Shown in pieces: positions 36,091-45,600 of a DNA stretch of 64,000 nucleotides (the stretch's first letter is position 1; every line of letters begins with the position of its first letter). The position numbers and the translations under genes were made by a program. Source of the stretch: Chromobacterium haemolyticum (GTDB lineage: Bacteria; Pseudomonadota; Gammaproteobacteria; Burkholderiales; Chromobacteriaceae); assembly GCF_002081825.1 (NCBI RefSeq), contig NZ_MUKU01000003.1, positions 1-64,000 on the forward strand. Direction: 5' to 3'. A model generated the notes under the pieces. That model made no database searches. It was not told the DNA's origin and saw only the letters and a list, made by a program, of their open reading frames with translations.

Positions 36091-36138
36091 GCTTGCGCCT
36101 TGATCTGTAAACCATTGAAAACAATGATCAAGGCAAGC
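36091..36138. promoter_or_regulatory. Dyad symmetry upstream of the SpvC-like gene
   Basis: GCTTGCGCCTTGATC (36091-36105) pairs with GATCAAGGCAAGC (36126-36138) with one extra base pair out of register. It lies about 120 bases before the effector start and about 55 after the last immunity-like gene. It may be a terminator relic or a regulator site. No clear promoter boxes are seen in 35971-36192. Confidence 0.35.
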
Positions 36139-36192
36139 AAAAATCCGTAAACGCGGGTTGCTTTATTATTTGCAGTAAAATATGAAATACCA

Positions 36193-36576
36193 CTACCACC
36201 ATCTTGGATAATTGAAAAAAGAATTATATATCGCGGCACGTGCATCGTCTGTTAGCAACTCCTTCCCTGATGACATCACCTTGCCACCATCAAGTCCCTC
36301 TTTACTAAAAGACCACTCTAAAAGTCCAGCATTATAATCAATCTCAAGCCTGAAATTATTCTCAATATCAGACAAGCATGCCATCCGGCCAGCACCCAAA
36401 TTTTTGACAAAACCATCAAAACACTGACACTCAATCCACATGGCCATATTTACATTTAAATCAAATCCGAATTTACTTGAAATCAATGACACAACAAATT
36501 TCACCGAAGGAAGATGATCGTCAGCCTCCTGCAAGTCAAACAACACCCTTACAGGAGTTGAAATTTCAATATCCAT
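36193..36576 (-). CDS. Orphan immunity-like protein 6 (127 residues)
   Basis: Acidic soluble protein beginning MDIEISTPVRVLFDLQEADD and ending FFNYPRWW. No signal or membrane segment. The ATG follows the stop of a toxin-tail frame with no spacing (TAAATG), and GGGGAG lies eight bases upstream. Family not recognised; immunity role is inferred from position, size and acidity in the Cdi array. Confidence 0.6.
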   Translation of the reverse strand: MDIEISTPVRVLFDLQEADDHLPSVKFVVSLISSKFGFDLNVNMAMWIECQCFDGFVKNLGAGRMACLSDIENNFRLEIDYNAGLLEWSFSKEGLDGGKVMSSGKELLTDDARAAIYNSFFNYPRWW

Positions 36577-36651
36577 TTAATTACTCCCCAAATAACGCGC
36601 ATGAATAACTGTAGGAAGCTTCCCGATCGCGCGCGGTGGTTTAATTTCTAA
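36577..36651 (-). pseudogene. Orphan CdiA toxin tail, last 24 codons
   Basis: A frame reading LEIKPPRAIGKLPTVIHARY and four more residues to TAA, with stops (TGA, TAA) just before it. Such a proline/basic end is like the last strand of a toxin domain. It ends exactly at the ATG of the next immunity-like gene. The rest of the toxin has been lost. Confidence 0.5.
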
Positions 36652-36762
36652 TTATCAGCCATCTATCGTCACTCCTCTAATTAACAGCCTGCACATAGTC
36701 AAACAACAACACATTAACGAGGCTCGCATTCAGAACAAAGCGTTAGCAACAACCTTCGTGAT

Positions 36763-36784
36763 AAAAACTAGGCTTTACAAGCCT
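36763..36784 (-). terminator. Intrinsic terminator inside the array
   Basis: AGGCTT (36770-36775) pairs with AAGCCT (36779-36784), followed on the minus strand by G and five T. It closes the transcript of the 80-residue immunity-like gene, so the last cassette (36193-36651) must have its own promoter or rely on read-through. Confidence 0.7.
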
Positions 36785-36794
36785 TGCAGACGAA

Positions 36795-37037
36795 TCAACC
36801 ACACGTCAAATAATAAACATAATCCTCACCAGCAACCCCAATAGACAAACTCGACTCTTTTAGCAAATCAACAGCAACCACCTTATCAATAGGGTACTCC
36901 ACATAAAACTCAGGATCGTTCACCTGATCACCATGCAATGAGACCAACACAGTCAGTGCCAAATCAGCAGAAACAGCCACTTCCTCAACAAGCTCATCTG
37001 TATCTTTATTATAAATAGACACATAACGTCCAATCAT
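36795..37037 (-). CDS. Orphan immunity-like protein 5 (80 residues)
   Basis: Begins MIGRYVSIYNKDTDELVEEV; acidic, soluble and beta-rich in appearance, ending YVYYLTCG. The ATG overlaps the stop of a preceding short toxin-tail frame (ATGA), the same overlap as in the intact cdiA-cdiI pair upstream. A terminator follows. Family not recognised. Confidence 0.62.
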   Translation of the reverse strand: MIGRYVSIYNKDTDELVEEVAVSADLALTVLVSLHGDQVNDPEFYVEYPIDKVVAVDLLKESSLSIGVAGEDYVYYLTCG

Positions 37038-37099
37038 TTATCAACCTTTCTATTAGGCACTGATTTATCAAAGCTACCAACAAGGATACAACTTTCCAT
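37034..37099 (-). pseudogene. Orphan CdiA toxin tail, last 21 codons
   Basis: A frame reading ESCILVGSFDKSVPNRKVDK to a TGA that overlaps the ATG of the 80-residue immunity-like gene. A TAA stands immediately upstream. Too short to name a toxin; the preserved overlap suggests it was the end of a displaced toxin module. Confidence 0.45.
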
Positions 37100-37138
37100 T
37101 TACTCAAGTATCAATGCGCACAAACCATCACCCCCTTT

Positions 37139-37423
37139 TTAGCAAAATCCAGCATCAATAAGCCCCTCCTCTTTAATAATCTCCAAAAATCTACGATAGG
37201 CATCCTCATCAGACTCTAACAAATCATCCAGCAATTGCTCTTCAATCATCGACCAATGATAGACTCCCTTAGTCTGATTAAGCTCACAAAAGACCAATCT
37301 ACCCGCCAATGTAGCGTCGACAACTTCTACTTGAGAAGAGTCATAAGAAATCAAACCCCCGTGCCCTGCTGGCAACCCTAGGAAAAATGTCTTCCCATCA
37401 ACCCAATCGATGGAAAAAAACAT
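37139..37423 (-). CDS. Orphan immunity-like protein 4 (94 residues)
   Basis: Begins MFFSIDWVDGKTFFLGLPAG; strongly acidic second half (LLDDLLESDEDAYRRFLEII). The ATG at 37423 is preferred to TTG at 37426. No ribosome site of note. It lies about 50 bases after a toxin-tail frame. Family not recognised. Confidence 0.58.
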   Translation of the reverse strand: MFFSIDWVDGKTFFLGLPAGHGGLISYDSSQVEVVDATLAGRLVFCELNQTKGVYHWSMIEEQLLDDLLESDEDAYRRFLEIIKEEGLIDAGFC

Positions 37424-37475
37424 CAATAAAGTAATTTTGAAACACGATTTTTATACTCAGCCTTCTGTTAAAAAA

Positions 37476-37598
37476 TCAAACCCGCAAGCATTGTTTAATC
37501 CTTTCATCGATATCGTCAAAAATTTTTCCTGGCTTACCACTAGATCTTTGAGGAGTTGTTATCTTCATGTCCAATCTCCGTGCATGATTGATTAGACT
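37476..37598 (-). pseudogene. Orphan CdiA toxin tail, last 40 codons
   Basis: The frame contains NHARRLDMKITTPQRSSGKP and ends FDDIDERIKQCLRV before TGA; a TAG lies just upstream. Basic and then acidic-helical, like the end of a nuclease-type toxin, but no family can be named. The next gene downstream is an immunity-like gene. Confidence 0.5.
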
Positions 37599-37664
37599 CT
37601 AAAGTCACATGCTACTCAACACTGGGGGGCATCGTTCCCTTTACCTCCATTCTCTCGACTCAAC

Positions 37665-38021
37665 TTACTCTTCATCCCAAATACCGACAGGCGTCACATA
37701 TATAGAGTTTTTGAGAACTGGCAACCATCCCATATCTTCATAAAACATTGAGAGATCTTCAATTTTGTATACACCATCAGATACTGGCTCAAGTGAAATC
37801 AAGCAGCACCTATGATGCGTCCATGCTCCACCTGCTCCTGCAGGGGCTCGCCACTCCAACTCCTTTCTGTCCCAATCCTCAACGAGCCCAAATTTTTCAT
37901 ATTGCAAGTATGGGAAATGCACTTCAAAATTAATACCTATCTTACAAAGACAGGGTATATTTTTTTGCTGCACCAAGGATTGAGACAATAGATCCTCAGG
38001 GAGATTAATCATTAATTTCAT
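37665..38021 (-). CDS. Orphan immunity-like protein 3 (118 residues)
   Basis: Begins MKLMINLPEDLLSQSLVQQK and ends YVTPVGIWDEE. Acidic, no signal or membrane segment. The ATG at 38021, 14 bases after the stop of a toxin-tail frame and preceded by TAGGT, is preferred to GTG at 38048, which would overlap the tail. Family not recognised. Confidence 0.6.
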   Translation of the reverse strand: MKLMINLPEDLLSQSLVQQKNIPCLCKIGINFEVHFPYLQYEKFGLVEDWDRKELEWRAPAGAGGAWTHHRCCLISLEPVSDGVYKIEDLSMFYEDMGWLPVLKNSIYVTPVGIWDEE

Positions 38022-38035
38022 TACATTACCTATTT

Positions 38036-38113
38036 TTAGGACGACCACCTCACTGAAAAATGTGCCCCCTTATTTTCCTTGACACCCACTCTTACATCTC
38101 CAAATTTGAGCAA
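38036..38113 (-). pseudogene. Orphan CdiA toxin tail, last 25 codons
   Basis: The frame reads LLKFGDVRVGVKENKGAHFS and VRWSS to TAA, with a TAA immediately upstream. It looks like the closing beta strands of a toxin domain. The next ATG (38021) opens an immunity-like gene. Confidence 0.45.
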
Positions 38114-38149
38114 TTAAATCTCACAAAAGAATTCACTCTTAATAAAAAA

Positions 38150-38437
38150 TTATGCCTCACCCCCAAGCATAACCTCAGCACTTAAAATCTCCCCAACACT
38201 ATTTCGCCTTCTTTCAAAATAAGAAACACACTCACACAAGAATCGAGATATTCCATACCCCTGAAATTCCAAAACAACCTGAATCCACCCTGCGACCTCG
38301 CAATAAAAAACAACCGTAACATTACTCGTATCAGTATATCCATATGAGAAATGTAGGTCCTGCTTGTTTTCAAAAAAAGAACCGGACTCAAAAAAGACCA
38401 AAAGATCCAGGTCATCTGGGACTGATCTAATAAAAAT
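38150..38437 (-). CDS. Reading frame without ATG, probable immunity protein or fragment
   Basis: About 95 residues (SVPDDLDLLVFFESG near the start, EILSAEVMLGGEA at the end), acidic and in the same frame as the gene just upstream, from which it is separated by one TAA. No ATG exists. AAAGG lies six bases before an ATT at 38437; a TTG occurs at 38401. Either an unusual start is used, or a nonsense mutation has split a longer protein, or it is a pseudogene. The overlapping frame 38182-38466 is judged a shadow. Confidence 0.4.
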   Translation of the reverse strand: MFIRSVPDDLDLLVFFESGSFFENKQDLHFSYGYTDTSNVTVVFYCEVAGWIQVVLEFQGYGISRFLCECVSYFERRRNSVGEILSAEVMLGGEA

Positions 38438-38446
38438 GCTTTTCCT

Positions 38447-38800
38447 TTATTTTGCCAAATCAACAATTCTTAAATCATGCATAAATTCATCTCGCTCCTC
38501 ATTTGGTAGGGACGCAATCAAGTACCCAAATTTTTCTGAATTTATTGAAGCCTCAATTTGCACCCTCGCCATGCCAGCTCTTTCCACATTCCACCCTGCG
38601 GACAAAATGTAAATTACGACATCCCACATTAAGTTTTCTATCTCAAGAGAGAAGTAATCTTCGAACTGATATACCACATATCCAATTACCTCCTCATGCC
38701 CCCATCCTTTTGATATTGCATGATCTCTACATCCTTCAAAATAGGCATCTAGCGCCCACTTTTTTAAAGTATCATAATTTACCCTACCTTCAAGACTCAT
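38447..38800 (-). CDS. Orphan immunity-like protein 1 (117 residues)
   Basis: Begins MSLEGRVNYDTLKKWALDAY and ends MHDLRIVDLAK; acidic and helical in pattern, no signal. The ATG is 12 bases after the stop of the decayed deaminase toxin, so this is probably its cognate immunity gene. The family is not named with certainty. Confidence 0.65.
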   Translation of the reverse strand: MSLEGRVNYDTLKKWALDAYFEGCRDHAISKGWGHEEVIGYVVYQFEDYFSLEIENLMWDVVIYILSAGWNVERAGMARVQIEASINSEKFGYLIASLPNEERDEFMHDLRIVDLAK

Positions 38801-38812
38801 AATAAGCGCCGT

Positions 38813-39245
38813 CTACCTTGCAGGCTTAACAACCCCACCACTATCAATAACATTAATTTTAATGTTCGGATACTTTTGCTGAAACTGCTGAATAACACTT
38901 GAACAACTTGAGCAAGAAACCCACTCCATCAATAGGTTAATTGTTCATGTAGCACACCTCCAACAAAGCCTACCGTAGCTTGATCTATTGTTGGTTGCAC
39001 TATGCAACTTGACGCTGCCATTGTTTTTTGAACTCCTGGGATATTAATTTCAACAACTCCAACATCCCTCCCTTTTTTGCTGGCCCAGTAAGCCCAGCTC
39101 GGAGTTTAGCCATTGTTGTGTCAGGCCTCCCTGAGTATCAGCTAATGTCGTAGCTTGAGCCACAGAGTTTGCAGAGTATTTACCCAGCACTTTGCCAAGA
39201 CTGCTTATGTTAGCCACGATACCACCATTTGCAGCAAAGGCTATG
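38813..39245 (-). pseudogene. Orphan cdiA-CT, frameshifted deaminase toxin
   Basis: Begins directly after cdiI. Pieces in three frames can be joined: SLGKVLGKYSANSVAQATTL, then MAKLRAGLTGPAKKG, then VGVVEINIPGVQKTMAASS and GFVGGVLHEQL, then WVSCSSCSSVIQQFQQKYPN and a stop at 38813. The SCxxC segment with QKYPNIKINV is the zinc-binding end of BURPS668_1122-type deaminase toxins. At least three frameshifts, one at an A6G3 run, and apparent loss of the HxE part make it inactive. A 24-base stretch (39152-39175) matches cdiA at 40076-40099 at 22 positions. Confidence 0.7.
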
Positions 39246-39653
39246 TTATCGCATCAACGGCACATCCCCGACCCGGGCAAACTCACAAAAAGCGGCACAT
39301 GCAAGATCGATATCGCGTGTAACTGCCCTAGCGGGATATTTTTCTCCCAAGACGACTATTAGCTCATTTGGCATATTTTCGTTTGCTAGTGTCCTCACGC
39401 TGTAATCGCCATCCTCCTCATTTACGCCGAGCATCAGCAAGAAATTCCCAGCATCGACATACAGCTCCAATTTCTCGGGACCGATTGTTGGAGTTGGCTT
39501 GCACGTCAAGACGACAACACCTCTACCTGCACTTGACACCCTTTTGATGACGTTCTCGGTGATTGAATCACTGGGATTCTGAACAAGAGGTAGTTGATGC
39601 CGCGCACCATCAGCATTAACCAAGTAGCCACCAAGAATAGTGTTTATGCTCAT
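39246..39653 (-). CDS. cdiI: CdiI immunity protein, Imm1-like
   Basis: 135 residues beginning MSINTILGGYLVNADGARHQ. The middle and end (LELYVDAGNFLLMLGVNEED, AAFCEFARVGDVPLM) match the pattern of Imm1 proteins, a family linked to deaminase-type polymorphic toxins. ATG at 39653 overlaps the cdiA stop (ATGA), which decides the start over 39689. It should bind and block the C-terminal deaminase of CdiA in the cytoplasm of sister cells. Confidence 0.78.
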   Translation of the reverse strand: MSINTILGGYLVNADGARHQLPLVQNPSDSITENVIKRVSSAGRGVVVLTCKPTPTIGPEKLELYVDAGNFLLMLGVNEEDGDYSVRTLANENMPNELIVVLGEKYPARAVTRDIDLACAAFCEFARVGDVPLMR

Positions 39654-42600
39654 AGTTTTTCCTTGATTGATTTCATTCCGGGCTGCCAATAGTAGGTTTT
39701 GGGCAACCCCGTAATATTATCAACGGCCTGAACCGTTAGCGATTTCAGCCCCGCTGCATCCGCGGCAGCGGCTATATCGCCTTTGCAGAAACCGCAAACA
39801 TCTTTACCAGCAACTGACATGGACATTTCTGCTCCCTGGGTTTTGCCTGCGCTGTACGCTTGGTGAATTACGCCAATTTCGGCATGAGACTCGGCAACAG
39901 TTCCATTGGGGAACGGTTTCCCCCGTGCCTCAACCTTGGCCGCTATACGATCGGCAATAAGAGTCGGTTCATTTGAGGCCCCAACTTTCGCTGTTTGGTT
40001 GACATCCTCGAAAACTTTACCATTCACAGTACCTTTTGCCGTTACGATTGGTTCAACCGCAGTTATTTCCTTTGCAGCTTGAGCCGCGGAGTTTGCAGAC
40101 CCCCCCGAGGTAATTGCTTTCGGCCCCTTCAACCCTATCAACCAACCAAAATCACCAGCCGCAATTTTAACTACATCCAGAACCCCGCCATAACGCACGG
40201 CTGCATTACGTATTGCACCTCCGGCCATATCATTGGCGCATTCAACTGTACTACACGTCAACCTTGCCAACTGCAAGCTGTTTGCAACCTCAGTAACACA
40301 CTGACTATCTGCCTTGCAAATTGAGGACACACTAGACATTGCATTATTCAATGCGGTATTGAATGCCTTTTGGTACTCTGGGCTAAAGTTATTTCGCCGA
40401 TCACTTGCTTGAACCGCAACTTTAATTACGTCATTTTCACACAATGACTTAGCTGCACCTGATTTCCCTCCACACTGAGTTGCAAGCTTTCTTCCCAACG
40501 CATCAATTTCTTTGGGCTTTAGTGTATTGTTCTCTACTTCATTCTTAGCCGTCTGTGCCCCAGTCAACGCCCCAGCACTATCACCGCCCGCCAACGATCC
40601 CGCCAGGCTGCCCGCCATCGTGGTCAACGCGGAAATGGTCTGTTTCTGGGACTCGTTGAGATCCTTGACTGCTTTCCCTGGGTATAGTTGGCTAAGCAGC
40701 AATTCTGCCACGACGGGAGCCGCTGCGCCGCCCGCAGCTCCTGCCGCCGCGCTCTCTCCCTTCATCTGTGCCAGCGTCGCGCCCAGCAAGGCATGCGCCA
40801 TCACATTGGCTTCTTTATTGCCGTCGGTCATGTCCTTGACCACGCCAGCCAGGTAAGGCGCGGCGGCGCCGCTGATGGCGGCTTGCACATTGCCGCCAGC
40901 CAGGCCTTGCAGCGCGGCGGTGGCAGCTTGGGCCGCTCTTTGGAAGTCACTACCGGTACCCCATTTAGCGTTCAGCTTCTTATAGTCTTCGCTGTTCGCA
41001 TATTCGGGATTGCGTCGCAACTCCTCGTTCGCCTTCATCATCATCTCAGTGGCGACGATCTGGGTGGCTTGCGCGCCGATCTGGCCTACCAGCTGGGCTT
41101 CCTGCAAGCGGTTGAGCTCCTTCTCCTTATCGAAGATAGGGCTCAGGCCGTTGGCGGCGTGCTCGGCGTCGCGGCTCAGCTCTTTCAGATCCTGTTGCTG
41201 TTTGTCCTGGTCGCGGACCTTGATCGCGCCTTCGCTGACCGCGGCGTAGGTGGTGGATTCGGCGTGGCCGCTGCTGTTGCCGCCGCCCAGCACGCTGCTG
41301 GCGCCCTGGCTCATCAGCGTGCCTTTTAGCGTGCCGGTGAGGCTGCCGCCGCTGCTGAAGCCGAAGCTTTGGCTTTCCACCTTGAAGTCCGCCTGGTTGT
41401 GCTGATTGCTGAAGCCCAGCGTGCCAGTATCCAGCGTGTTTTTGTCCGCCTTGGCGGTGCTGGCGATCACCGCGCCGTCCAGCTGGGTGTGGCGGCCCAC
41501 CTGGATGTCGAAGCCGCCCTGGCCGGCGTAGAGGCCGGTTTGCTGCTGCACGCTGACGAAGTCGCTGTCCGCCTTCTGGCGGCTGCCGCTGATGGAGGCG
41601 CTGCCGTTCATGCTGCCGAAAGTGAAGCTGGCGCCGGCGGAGATATTGCTTTGCTGGCTGTGGTAGTAGTCCCGGTCTTGCTGGCTTTGCAGCGTCAGAT
41701 TGCGGCCGATGTCCGCCACCACAGTCTTGCCGCTGGCTTGCGCGCCAGTCAGGCTGGTATCGCGACCGCTTTGCAGGTTCAGGGTGTCGCCGGCGCTGAG
41801 CACGGTTTCGTTCCAGCGGCTGCCCTGGCCCTCTTCCTTGCCCTTGCCCTTGTTGGCGTTGGCGAACACGGAAATGCCCGCGCCCTGGCCTATGCCTATG
41901 CTGACGCCCACGTTCCAGCCGCTGCTGTTGTTGCCGCCGTTCTGGCTGTCCTGGTGATGGCCGGCCTGCAGTTGCAAGTCGCGCGCGGCGTCCAGCGTCA
42001 GGTCCTTGCCGGCCTTGAGATGGCCGCCGGTCACGCTGATGTCCCCATCCTGCGCCTTGCCCTGGGCATCCTTCGCGCCGCTGCCGGTGGCGGTGAGGTT
42101 GAGATTGCCGCCGGCGGTGAGCTGGCTGCCCTGGCTCTGGCTTTGCTGGCGCTGGCTGTGGGATTCGCTCTTTTGGCTGCCCACCGACAGACTGACGCCG
42201 ACAAAGCTTTGTTCCGCCGCTGGTTTCATCGCTTCCTGCTGGTAGGCCTGATAAGCCTGGTAGCCTGATAAACCGGCCTGAACGCCTTGCAGCGCGGCCA
42301 GGCGGCCGCTGGGCGCCTTGCTCAGTTCCTGCACCTGTTGCACCGCGGTATTGGCGGCGGCGCCCACCACGCCGGACAGCGCCACGGTGAGGCCGCTCTT
42401 GCTGGCTTCGTGCTTCTCGTCGCGCTGATAGCGGTTGGCCACGTCTTCCACGCGAATGTTCTGCGCCAACACGTCGATATCGCCGCCGGCGACCAGGTCG
42501 GAGCCCTTGATCAAGGCGTTGCGGCCGGCGTCGATATTGACCTTGCCCAGTACGCTGCCCACCGTGCTATTGGTTTGGCTGATGCTGGTTTCGCCCACCT

Positions 42601-45600
42601 GGTCTCGCTGTTTCTGGCTGCCGATGGTGAAGCCGATGCCGCCGCTGCCCAGCAGGCCGGATTTCTTGACGCTTTCCTCGTGGTGGTTGTACTGACGATT
42701 CTCTGCGGTGGTGACGTTGGCGTCCCGGCCGGCGAGCAGATCCACATCATGAGTCGCGGCCACGCTGCTGCCGGCCACGGTCAGGTCCTGTCCGGCTTGC
42801 ATACGAATGCTGTCGCCGGACAGGCTGCTACCTTTGGCTGTCGTTTGCCAATTATCGGTCTTGCCCTGGCTTTGCTTGCTGCTGGCCAAGCCCTTGCGGG
42901 TGCTGCTGGATTGTTCCTGGAAGCTGTAGCTTTCTTCCGCCGCGCCCACTTGGATGTCGCGGGAGGCGCTGAGCTTGAGATCGCCTTTATCGCTGGCGAT
43001 ATCGCTTCCCAGCACTTTGATGTCGGTATCGCGCGCCTGGATGGTCACACCCTGCTGACCGCCGATCTGGCTGCCCTGCGCTTGCGTGTCGCGTATGGCT
43101 TGCTGGCGCTGGCTGCGGGTCTGGCCGATGTGGTTGTTTTCGTAGTCGTCGATTTCCACATGGCGCTCCGTCGCGCCGATGTCCACTTGGGTGCCGGACA
43201 ACAGCACCTGGCCCTGATCGCTGGCGACTCGGCTGCCTTGCACGCTCAGTTCCTGGCCGGCCACGGCGACCACGCCGGCTCCGCCGCTGAGCTGGCTGGC
43301 GATCAGCGTATCGGCCTGATAGCGCGCCTCCACGCGAGAGCTCGCGCTATCGGCGGTGAGCTTGGTGTTGTTGGTGGTTTTGTCGGCCAACACCGACAGC
43401 CGGTTGCCGGCGCTGACATTGAGCTGACCCTTGGCCTGGGCGCTGGAGCCGGTCAACGTCAGATCCTTGCCCGCGCTCAAGTTGAGCTTGCCGCCGGATT
43501 GCAGGCTGCTGCCCTGCGCGGTCTCCCACACGCCGCTGACGGTGGCGACGCCGCTGCCGCCCGCGTCGGGGCCCAATGTGGCGTCGCGGTTGCCCATGCT
43601 GCCGGCGATCAGATCCACGCTGCCTTCCTTGCGGCTGCGCGCGGTGCCCAAGGTCAGGTTGTTGCTGGCGCTGAGGCTGAGCAGTTCGGTCGCATCGATC
43701 TTGGCGCCTTTCAAGGCGATGTCCACGCCGCTCAGGCTGACATCGCGCCCGCTGACGGCGGCCTGGCGGCCGGCGTTCTGCAAATCGGTGTCCAGCGTCA
43801 GGCTGTCCGCCAACAGCTTGACGGTGTCGGCCTGGATCAGGCCGCCGGTGTTGCGGATGACATCGGCCTTGGCCACCAGGCTTTGGTCCGCCTGCAGCTT
43901 GCCGCTATTGCTCAGGCTGGCGGCGGACAGGCTAAGGTCTTTGCCGGCGATCACCGCGCCGTCGCCGGTGAGGCTCACGGTGTTGTGCGCCAGATAGACG
44001 GTGGGCACCAATACGGTTTGCGGGCCGTTGGCGGTGTGGACGGTTTCGCTGACCATCCAGACGATGTCTTGCTGCAAAGCGGCGATTTGCGCCGGGGTCA
44101 GCGCCACCCCGGTGGTCAGGCGGAAGTCCTTGGCCACGTTCACGCCCTGGTTCATCAGCGCCTTGAATTGCTCGGTGGCGTCTTCTCCGCGCAGCGATGG
44201 ACGGCCGGTCAGCGCCAGGATCTGGTCGCGCACCAGCTTTTGCTCGTAATAACCATCGCCCAGGCGCTTGTGCACGCCGGCCGGGTTGTAGTTCAACTGC
44301 TTCAGCATGTAATCGCTGCTGACGAAGTTGTTGTACTCGGTGAAGCGGCTGTCGGTCTCAATCAGGTAAGGCGCCGTGGGGCTGGGGTTTTGCTGGAACA
44401 ACTGGTTGTTGGGCAGGCGGTCCAGCAAGCCGGGCTGGGCAGCGCTGCCCTTGAGCGGATGCGTTTGCGCGCGCGGCTGGGCCGTGGCCACTTGCGCGGC
44501 GGCGGGAGCGCCGCCGGCCTGGGCATGGTCCAGCTTGGCGCCTTCAAGCGCTGGGCCGACGGTGGATGGGTTTTGTTCCAGCTTGACTTGCTGAGCCGCG
44601 GCGCCGGCTTGCACCTCGGCCACCGCGTTATGCCCGGTGCCAGGGGCGATGCGTTCGCCCGCGCCCAAGCTCAGGGGCAAGGCTTCTCCGCCGGATGGCA
44701 CCTGGCCCAGACGGCCGGCTTCCGGACCTTGGCCGCCTCTAGCTTGACCGGCGCTGGCTGCGGTTTGCGAGCCGTCCCAGGCCGCCTGCTCCGCTTGAGC
44801 GGCGGCCTTGGCCGCCTCCGCCACGCTAACCTGGGCCGGGTTGACAGTGATGTTTTCTATGCTGGGCGCGCGTACGCTGACGCCCTGGTGGCCGGCGATG
44901 GTGGCGTCTATGGTCTGCAGCGCCACCGTTTTGTCCAAGGTGTATGTGGGATACCAGTGACGGGTGTTGCGGTCGTAGTGATCGGTGCCGGTTTCCTGAA
45001 TGCGCTCGTTGACGGAATAGGCGCGGTTGATCACCCGGCCATCTCCGCCGCCGTTATCCGCCCCGTTGATGGTGATGCCGCCATTGGCGGCGATGCGGCT
45101 GGCGTCGTTCAAGAGTTGGCCGCTGATGTTCACCGTCATATTGCCGCCTGCGCTCAGGCTGGCGACTTCGCCGACGGAGATCAGTTTGTCGCGGGTCTTG
45201 GTGCCGCTGGCGGAACGGGTCCGCAAGTTGAACTTGTTATTCGGGTCGACAAAGTCCAACTCCAGCGGATTGATGTGAATGGCCGGGTTCCATTGTTCGT
45301 TGCGGCCAGACCATACCTCGCGCCAGACAGTGTGCTCATAGGGACAGGCCGCCCCCTGGAAGCAGCTGTAACCTTGGTAGAAGGTCATGTCGTAGCCGCC
45401 GCTGTCGTTTTTCTTGATGGCGTTGTAGTTGACCCAACGTTCCTGAGTGCCTTGAAAGCGGACCAGGGCCTGCTTCTTGGCTTCATTCACCTGCAGGATG
45501 GTGCCGTAACGCGTCTTGGCCGCTTCCGCGTCGTTGACGGGCAGGGATTTGGTCACCGCGGACCAGTCCCAGCCGCCCACGCGTTCGAACACGTCCCAAT

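Noticed and set aside
38182-38466. 94-codon frame overlapping the split immunity genes
   Set aside because: Starts with TTG, overlaps two better frames, and its translation is hydrophobic and irregular; the frame 38150-38437 gives a more protein-like acidic sequence.
36193-38800. Prophage or integron cassette array
   Set aside because: No integrase, attC-like sites or phage structural genes; spacing and tail/immunity order fit displaced CDI modules better.
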